Origin: Anthostomella pinea
Taxonomy: Eukaryota > Ascomycota > Sordariomycetes > Xylariales > Xylariaceae
Assembly (NCBI GenBank): GCA_963556695.1
Contig: CAUWAG010000006.1
Coordinates: forward strand, 62,001-126,000
Reading direction: 5' to 3'
Length of the DNA: 64,000 bases
Below the pieces are notes generated by a model that ran no database searches, was not told where the DNA came from, and was given only the letters and a program-made list of their open reading frames with translations. Position 1 is the first letter of the stretch. The number at the start of each line of letters is the position of its first letter. This document shows, one piece after another, positions 56,347 to 64,000 of this stretch. The translations under genes were made by a program, and so were the position numbers.

Positions 56347-59227
56347 AAAACGAAATAAGTAAAAATAATTAATTCGTAACTTATTTTTATTAAGCTTATA
56401 TATATAAAGCTTATTAAAAATATCGTTCATAGATTTAAAATCTTTAACTTTATACAAAAACAACTATCTAACTTGTGACTTTACTAGCTTTTTATTAAAA
56501 AAACCCTTTACTATTTAATCTTTAGGCATATTAATTAAACCTCGGTTTTTAGGAAGCTTTCAAAAAGGTCGGTTAACTAAAATATATTATATGTTTTCAA
56601 ATATTATCGTTATAAATATGATAGCCGTTATCGATTACCACTTTTAATAGGTTTTCAAGTTTTTGAATATGAAAAGTAACATAAACCAAAAACTTTTAGA
56701 TCGAAATGTTCTATTTAAACGTTAACGTTTTAATTATATTAAATATAATATCTACTAATCAAATGTTCAAAAGTTAGAATAACTTATAAATTTTAAATTT
56801 AAAAAGCAATATATTAATAGCAACTGTTATCATAGCTAAAATGAAGTTAAATTATTAATTAACTAAAAGGTAACAAGGCATATTAATAAGTTATATACCT
56901 TAATTAAAAATGATATATTTATGTTTATTACGATCATAATAAACGCTATGATAGATACGGTTATAACTATAATAAATTTAAAGCAACCGGTTTAAAATAT
57001 AATATAATAACGATTATTTATACATATTTTATTCGGTTTAAACTTTATACCTTTTCTGATAATTAATAATTTATAACAACCATTTGTTATAACTATAAAA
57101 CATAATATAACAAACTTTATAAAAATACTAGTTATAACGTTATAAATAGATATAAATAGAAATTACGGTTATTAAGTAAAAACCTTTATAAAATAAATAG
57201 AACAACGATTTAATAAATATAAGCTCATGATTCTAACTAAACGTAAAAAAAGTTATAACATTTAAACTAAGTAAAGAAAATGTTAGAGGTTTTATAAGTA
57301 CTATCAACTTCGTAAAATTGTAAAATTTCGCTATTGAAAAATAAATCAAACTTAATTTCGCTTTTAAACCCGTATTTTACGAGTTTAAATTGTATTATAA
57401 CTTCGTTACTTTCGTCGTTTTAACTTATTATATAAGTAATAAAACGACATATTTTAAAAGCTTTAAAAGTTTCTTTACTAAATTTTTCGTTTTTTCTTTT
57501 AATACGTTTGTAATAAAATATAAAAAGGTATTAAAAAAACCAGATAATTATATATTTACTTAGTTATATTACAATTAGAATGAAAATTGATCTTTAAAGA
57601 ATTAAGAAAAGTACGAATTATTACCTAAATGTATGTATAGCTTAATAATAAAGTTTTATTTATAAACTTAAAAAAGCGTCTTTCAAGCAAAGAATATCTT
57701 AAATACAATTTTGTAAATATTAAAAAGTTAACGTTATCAAGGTTTTAACATTAAGTTATTAAATAAAATAAAGTTATGTTTTTTATACTTAAACGTAAAA
57801 TCATTTCTTGAAATAAAATAATAATGGATTATAAAAAGTTAATTATCAGGATAATAATTATACACAAGTTTATTAAAAGAATTTGATTAAAAATTTATAA
57901 CCTTTTCTTTAACTTTAAAAGTAAATTAATATAAATAGGTCTTTTTAGGCCTTATTAATTAAAAGAAATTCGGATAGTATTTATAATGTAATATTGTTGA
58001 ATCGAATTTATTACACTGTAAAAATAAAAAAGATTCAGTAAGTTTTAATATTTCGAAAAAAATGAAAGCTTTATTTACAGAGTAAATATAATTTTTATGT
58101 CGGTTTTTTCTATTGTATTTTATAATACTTATTAAAACGATTAAAACGCGTGCTTTTATCGAATTACTTATTATGATTATAATAATATTTCTTCTTATTT
58201 AACTTTTAATTACACGCGTTTCTAATTGAGACGGTTTTATTATTATATACAAAATAGACTAACAACTTAGAAATATTAACTAATAAAAGCTACTTTAAAA
58301 ATAAGCCTAGTTTGATTAACCTGCTTCACATATATTTTAAAAATACTATTAGAAAAGAAAAGTGTAAAAAACTACTTAATTGTTAAATTTATATTTAATT
58401 ATATTTGGATTATAACTCTTAATGAACCAATTTCTTTTTTAAAAGTCTTCATAACTTAAACGCATCGAGGTTTTTAATAAATGAATAAACAAATTTTTTT
58501 TTTTTTAGACAACGTTTATAAAGATTAAAATAATTATAAAAACTTTCTTTATAATAATAACTCATTCAAAAATAAAACGTTTTGAAAATATAAGTTCGTT
58601 ATTTCATTATATAATAGTAAATATCTTCAATAATATTTATTTTGAAAAGGACTTATTTAAAAACGTTATTTTCATATTGCTTTTACTAAAAAAAGGTTTT
58701 AATGCGTTTATCAAGTATATAAAGGTTAAGAAAAGTAATTGTATTACTTAAAATAATTCTACTTTTATCTTAAAATTCTTAACGTTTAAAATCAAGTTTA
58801 AAAAAAAAATTGTTATTTCAAGCACTTTTTTTAATACAGCTTTTTATATATAAACAAAATATTACTTTTCTTATAATATATTAATCAGAAAAAAAGTGAA
58901 AAGGTTTAAATAACAATTGTTAAAGTAAAAGCCGTCATAAAATCATCCGACAAAAATAAGAACATATTAAAGCAGCCTTAAAACTTGAGGAAAAAAGCTT
59001 AAGCACGATCAAGTATGTTTTAAAAAGCCGCTTAATAAGTAAACTCTTAATTTCTTTCGATTGATTTATCCAAAAGTACGAACAATACTTGTTAAAACGT
59101 ACTTACGTAAACGGTCTAATTGAAAATCGCTTAAATCTTTATTTTATTAAACGGGTCAACTTATAAAAAAGAAAGAAAAAGAAAAAACCAGTACCTTTTA
59201 AATCCGGTTTTCTTAAAATAACGTTAT

Positions 59228-59483
59228 TGTCACGATTCCGTAAATTTATTGCAAGGATATAGGGACCCTTATTAACTATCGACGTATAAGAAACTCTAGT
59301 TGAAGGAAAAGAAAGATCTGGAGATGCACTTAAATTGGTGGGCAGCTAGATGTGGGCAGTCGTCACACACCAGACCCACCAGTGTATAGATCAACCTGTC
59401 GTCCGATCAGTTACGTGCTCAGTCACATGACCTAGGGACCATAGGGACTACCGCTAGACCTAATGGATGGTGGAACCATCACA
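59228..59483. mobile_element. Solo LTR, 256 bp, TSD GTTAT
   Basis: Starts TGTCACGATTCCGTAAAT and ends GGTGGAACCATCACA; GTTAT at 59223-59227 and 59484-59488. Related in length and start to 44295-44549. Confidence 0.88.
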
Positions 59484-60211
59484 GTTATAAATAAACTTAT
59501 TATATATATAAGATCTTATTATAAAGGTTTATTAATAAGTATTTTAAAAAATAAAATAAAAAAGCGGCAGTTTAATAAATCAAAATTTCATAAAAGGTTG
59601 ATTGTTTTAATTTACTTGCAAGGATTGAGTTCATGTTAAATATACTATTATTAATATAATTAATCCGTTAGGTAAGCTTTAGGAAGTCCTTAAATATTTT
59701 ATTTAAAAAATATGTTAATTAACGGTTACGTCTTATATTTAATACTAAATTTAATTTATTAACCTCATATTACTTATAAGCTTATAAGCTGGCTTCTAAA
59801 AGGCGCTAAGTTTATTTCCAACGCTTAACGTTTTTAATAATTTCGGTCTTTTTTATTTTAAAAACCGTTTATAAGAAGGTTTAATTATCTTACATTAAGA
59901 GAACTTTTTTTTACAAAATTTAACTCTTTTTTTATATTATCGTAATATTCGATATTTTTAAAAAATCACGATAAAAGTTCATAAAAAAAGCCTATTAGTC
60001 GTATAATACTTTGAACATTTTTAATTTTACGTTCCCTCTTATCGTCTTAATTATTATTAATAAATAAATTGTTATAGGAATCACTATTTGATTAAAGTTA
60101 ATACGTAAAATTTATTTTTTTCTAAATAAATCGCGTTATTAAAAAAATTACGTAATTATAATAATAAACGCATATAACAGTTATTAAAAGATTTAAAGCG
60201 TTTAATAAATA

Positions 60212-62070
60212 ACGTAACTGACAAGCGAGTTGACATTACAAGCGAGTTGGCACTCGTCATGAACTTTCCAACCAATACGATTCAAACCATCATATCTCCA
60301 CCAACAACAATGGCACTGCGTTATAACGAATCAGACTTGCAGCTAGCTGTTCAAGCTAAACGACGTGACCCTCATATTTCTATATTTCAGCTTGGAAACT
60401 CTTTAACGTCCCTCGTTCCACTTTGAGCAATAAAGTCAAAGGAATGCCATCACGACGCGACAGCATGCCCAATACTTTGAAACTTATGGTTTCCGAAGAG
60501 AATGCCATTTGTTCTTTCATTCTCGACCTGGATGCGCGAGCATTTCCGCCCCGGTACAGTTATGTTGAAGATATGGCGAATCAATTGTTGGCGGCGCGTG
60601 GGGCTGGACGTGTTGGAAAGAACTGGACGCGGAACTTCATCCAACGTACACCAGGCCTCCGGACGCGTTTTCATCGGAAGATAGACTACCAGAGGGTCTT
60701 GAACGAGGATCCAGACGCATATTGCGCGTGGTTTCGCCAAGTTGCAGCAGCAGTCGCGAAACATGGTATCCAAGACGCGGATATTTACAACTTCAACGAG
60801 ACTGGGTTTATGATGGGCATTATTGGGTCCGGCATGGTCGTTATAAGCGCCGAAAGACGTGGCAGGCCTAGACAAGCCCAGCAAGGCAACAGGGAATGGT
60901 CTACAGCAATCTCTGCTGTTAATGCTGATGGTTGGGTGGTCCCGCCGTTCATCATTCTACAGGGCAAAACCCACCTCGCGTCATGGTATCGCGACACGAT
61001 ATTACCACGCGATTGGAAGGTGGCCGTGTCCGACAACGGGTGGACCACAAATGAGATTGATTTGGAATAGATTCAGTATTTCGACAAGTATACCAGACCG
61101 CGTATGACTGCCAGTAAACGCCTCCTCATCCTAGATGGTCACGAAAGCCACCATTCCCAGGTTTTTGAGGATTATTGTCAGAACAACGGCATTATCACCC
61201 TTTGTATGCCTGCCCACTCGTCACACAGGCTCCAGCCTCTAGATGTCGGCTGTTTTAGCCCGCTCAAACGAGCTTACGGTCGCATGATTGAGGATCTCAT
61301 CCGGCGTCATATAACCCACGTTTCGAAGGAGGACTTCCTTGCAGCGTTTTGTGAAGCACACAACGCTGCTATGACGCCAGGAAACATTCGAGCAGGTTTC
61401 AGTGCCACTGGGCTTGTTCCTTTTGACCCAGAAAGTGTCATTTCAAAGCTGGATGCTGTCGCTGTCATACGAACACCGTCGCCAGACCCCAATCTGCCAC
61501 CCACTACTTGGACTTCGAAGACGCCTATCACCATTAACAAAGCGGTAAACCAATCAGTTTATATCCGAAACTGAGTCAGAAACCACCAGAGAAGCTCACC
61601 TACATCAATAGTTGATGCGTTGAGCTCGTTTTTAAAGGCTATATACGGTCTTATGCATAAGGTCGTTTTGGTTGATTCCCGGGTCCGCGAACTAGAAGAG
61701 GCCAATCACTTACTAAGTAAACGCCAGAGAACAAAAAACAAATATCTAGTGAAAAGAGGAATACTTTCTGTTGAAAATGCAGTAGATCTTCAGGCTGCAA
61801 AGGATGGTACTGAGCTAGCAAAACAGGAAATGGGTGAAGATAATCGTCATCCGAGGCGGGCGGCAGCGCATGGGCGACGGTGTGGCGTTTGCGGCAATAC
61901 TGGCCATAATGCGCGAACTTGTACAATAGAGATAGAAACCTCTGAGGAAGAGGAATCCGATTGATTGAATTGAACTGAATGCGTTGTGGTGAAGTTATTT
62001 GACATGGCAGTTGGAGAGTTCATGACGAGTGCCAACTCGCTTGTAATGTCAACTCGCTTGTCAGCTACGT
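60212..62070 (+). mobile_element. Complete pogo/Fot1-type DNA transposon, 1859 bp, TA target
   Basis: Terminal inverted repeats of about 61 bp (two mismatches) lie at 60212-60272 and 62010-62070, flanked by TA on both sides. Each holds two direct copies of ACAAGCGAGTTG, likely transposase sub-sites. Size, TA target and the single pogo-like transposase identify the Tc1/mariner superfamily, Fot1/pogo branch. Composition is GC-normal although the surroundings are AT-rich. The transposase is broken (next entry). Confidence 0.94.
60310..61964 (+). pseudogene. pogo/Fot1-type transposase, broken
   Basis: MALRYNESDLQLAV opens at 60310 but needs a frame change or small intron near 60390 to reach the helix-turn-helix WKLFNVPRSTLSNKVKGMPS. 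A CENP-B/Tc5-like DNA-binding part follows (NWTRNFIQRTPGLRTRF), then the DDE domain. The first catalytic block reads YNFNETGF, with Asn where pogo proteins have Asp. TAG at about 61068 interrupts EIDLE*IQYFDKYT, a place where Trp is expected. The later blocks ILDGHESHHS and HRLQPLDVGCFSPLK are intact. A third piece (61620-61964) starts in another frame and ends with a zinc knuckle CGVCGNTGHNARTC. Not expected to be active. Confidence 0.88.
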
Positions 62071-62072
62071 TA

Positions 62073-63110
62073 TACTATTTATAATACCTTATTATTAAAA
62101 CTTTAAAAGTCTAGTTTAAGTAGTATAAAAACATAAAAGTAACTGAGATTAAGTCGTATTTCTGATATATAATAAACTATAATTAAAATACTACTAGTGT
62201 ATAATGTGTTATATATAACGCGTTAATTTTCCTACTTCATTTGAAACAAATGGGTATATAATATTACAATATGGCGTAAAATAATACTTAACCCATTATA
62301 CTTATTAAAAATATAAGTTAAGAAGTGCGAAATAAATAAATAAACTTTATTATAAACAACAAGCATTTATAAAAAAAAAAAAAATATTACTTATTAAGTA
62401 TAAGCTGTTAAAACAGCACGTTAATAAGATCGATTTTGTGACGGTGTACAGCTGCATCCACCTAGTTGAATGTTGAGTCATCAGGTCACGTGTAAATTAG
62501 ATAAAGAGATTTGGACCATGTGTGCTACAGCCTCGGCTGTACGCATAACTGTTTCTTTTCTCTCTTACCTTGTAATTTTTGGGATACAACCCCAGTATCT
62601 AACACACCGCCGCAGGCGTTGTGACAGGTTTAAGATATTTACAACCAAGTAGATCTTTTAAAAAAAACGTACTAATCGCTAGATCTAATATATATATTAA
62701 GCCTGCTAGTAACTATAATAAAAATAAAAAAGAAATACTATTATATGAACCGTATATATATAAGTATATATTAATATGCAAATACGGGTTAAAATCTTAA
62801 ATCACAAAGGTTGAAATAGTATATACTTATAATAACATATGGCTTTACCAGCCCTTTATTAATCTATTTAATTATTATAATAAGTCTTTCTTTTTAGTAC
62901 TTTTGATAAAATATTTTAATTTTATAAAGGTATGAAAAGGTTATATAACTTTTAATATCTTTCGTTTTACTTACTCTGTTAAATTAACAGTTATTATATT
63001 AATAACCTTTTTTTAATAATTATATAAGAAGGTTATATTAAGTTATAATATTTAAAGCTAAAAAAAGTATATATTAAAAAAGCTATTATTATATTTAAGC
63101 GTACGTCGGC
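62073..63110. other. AT-rich block with a small GC-normal island (about 62430-62640)
   Basis: The island contains TGTTGAGTCATCAGGTCACG and ends near CCAGTATCTAACA, which resembles LTR ends (TGTTG..CAACA type). No matching target duplication was found, so it is left as a possible LTR fragment. No gene. Confidence 0.4.
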
Positions 63111-63703
63111 TACGTTAATACTTGACGCCGTATAAATAGGGTTCTTTGCGTCCTGATAAACGTCGCCAGTTGTAAGGCTATATAATAGCTATTAGGGCAT
63201 TCTTAAACCAGTTACAGTGTCTACTCTCCATCATCCTTACATACCACCATTAATGCCGCTCGATTAAACCACCCTTCCACCTCACAGCAGTCAATCATCG
63301 TCTGTTTGGTGGATCCGATAAGGTATTGAACCCCTCCCCCAGAGGGACAGTACCTAGCCCACTGCACACGGGCCCCGGGGGCTGCATTGTGCGGTCACAC
63401 CGACACCTAAAAACGTCCCCCCAGGCCCCACCTGCAGTGACCGACGGCAGACCCCCGCCACCTGCAAGACCGCCAACTGGTACCAACTTCCAAGGTCCAG
63501 CCTCACAGCCCGCCACCACCAACCCAACAACAACAATACGACTGGGTATGGTCCATGTCAATACGAGGGAGAGAGCATGACTACCTTACCTTATCTTCCA
63601 GTTGGCTAGCTCTCGTCTCGTCTCTGCAATTATACAGTAAAGTAAGTGCCTGCGCCGTTGCTTGTTTATTAGGTATATCCCTGCCCTGGAGGTACATCTG
63701 GAG

Positions 63704-63730
63704 CATCGTTCATCGTTCATCGTTCATCGT
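63704..63730. repeat. (CATCGTT)n tandem repeat
   Basis: Nearly four head-to-tail CATCGTT units. Confidence 0.9.
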
Positions 63731-63880
63731 GTCACCCTTCAATTGACTTTCCTTGCCTCGTGTCGCATCACGAACGAGACACAGCCCGCTTGTCACCTCC
63801 GAGCAAACACCCTTCGCTCCCTTACATACGTACACGACATCTGACCAGGAAGAACCCACGAAAGCATAAGGTACCGTCAG

Positions 63881-63915
63881 CATCCAGCATACAGCATCCA
63901 GCATCCAGCATCCAT
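63881..63915. repeat. (CATCCAG)n tandem repeat
   Basis: Five head-to-tail CATCCAG/CATACAG units. Confidence 0.9.
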
Positions 63916-64000
63916 CGCGCGCCAGGTGGATGTCCCATTGTCCCACCACATGTACATTGCAAGTGCAGCCTGCAGCCTGCATACATCTGTACTGCACACA

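Larger units (their letters stand above)
55601..60211. other. AT-rich RIP-like block with two solo LTRs
   Basis: Same composition as the other AT-rich blocks; the only GC-normal sequence is the solo LTRs at 56133-56346 and 59228-59483. Confidence 0.8.
63111..64000. other. GC-normal, pyrimidine-rich region, probably promoter or leader of a gene beyond the window
   Basis: Rich in CCACC, CATC and CT runs. The only ORFs are short and of low-complexity composition. Contains two short tandem repeats (63704-63730 and 63881-63915). Resembles long fungal promoters or 5' leaders. Confidence 0.45.

Noticed and set aside
62437..62640. Possible LTR (TGTTGAG..CTAACA or TGTGACGG..TGTGACA)
   Set aside because: No 5-bp target duplication fits either choice of ends, so no element is called.
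63295..63580. Opposing ORFs of 84-88 aa near the right end
   Set aside because: Pro/Gly/Thr-rich low-complexity translations in promoter-like sequence; no start context or domain.

Overview
The window is nuclear DNA of a filamentous ascomycete fungus (Pezizomycotina). The evidence is the short 50-70 bp spliceosomal introns with GTRAGT-type donors and CTAAY-like branch sites, several fungus-specific protein families (fungal rhodopsin-like 7TM, fungal BTB, mucin-like single-pass membrane proteins), and very AT-rich blocks that look like RIP-mutated repeats. I cannot name the genus. No virus, CRISPR array, rRNA or tRNA gene was recognised.

Layout. Positions 1-38.8 kb are GC-normal and gene-bearing. 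They hold the 3' part of a STRAP-like WD40 gene (1-1124), a coiled-coil protein (2171-2974), a single-pass membrane protein (4632-5888), an Old Yellow Enzyme-family flavin oxidoreductase (6263-7744, minus), a decayed BTB gene (8697-9211), several small unrecognised genes (10.7-14.3 kb, one secreted), a Gln/Pro/Tyr-rich gene split by a LINE (15588-17991), a seven-intron rhodopsin-like 7TM gene (19156-20866, minus), a Cys/Arg-rich protein (22070-22873), and small hydrophilic proteins (24768-25130 and 37685-38221). A complete but mutated chromodomain Gypsy element (26600-32836) sits just upstream of a decayed relative of the 4632 gene. A small Lys/acidic nuclear-type protein lies at 35202-35983.

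From about 38.83 kb to about 63.1 kb the sequence becomes mostly extremely AT-rich and ORF-poor, with an excess of TpA by eye. Inside it lie discrete GC-normal insertions whose ends can be read exactly: five solo LTRs with 5-bp target duplications, a MITE-like element, a complete pogo/Fot1-type DNA transposon (60212-62070) with a truncated inverted twin (47011-48386), and a LINE fragment with a 13-bp target duplication (48512-49909). A GC-normal island at about 51.6-55.6 kb carries two gene remnants (PELRNR-type, RasGEF), one intact ORF and one small secreted cysteine protein. The last kilobase is GC-normal, pyrimidine-rich and looks like a promoter or leader for a gene beyond the window.

The host genes show no sign of a cluster or shared pathway. 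The main story is genome structure: repeat insertion into or beside genes, relics at several stages of decay, and a mutated AT-rich compartment that encloses an effector-like gene. All gene models were made by reading splice signals and frames by hand. No similarity search was run, so family names rest on recognised motifs.
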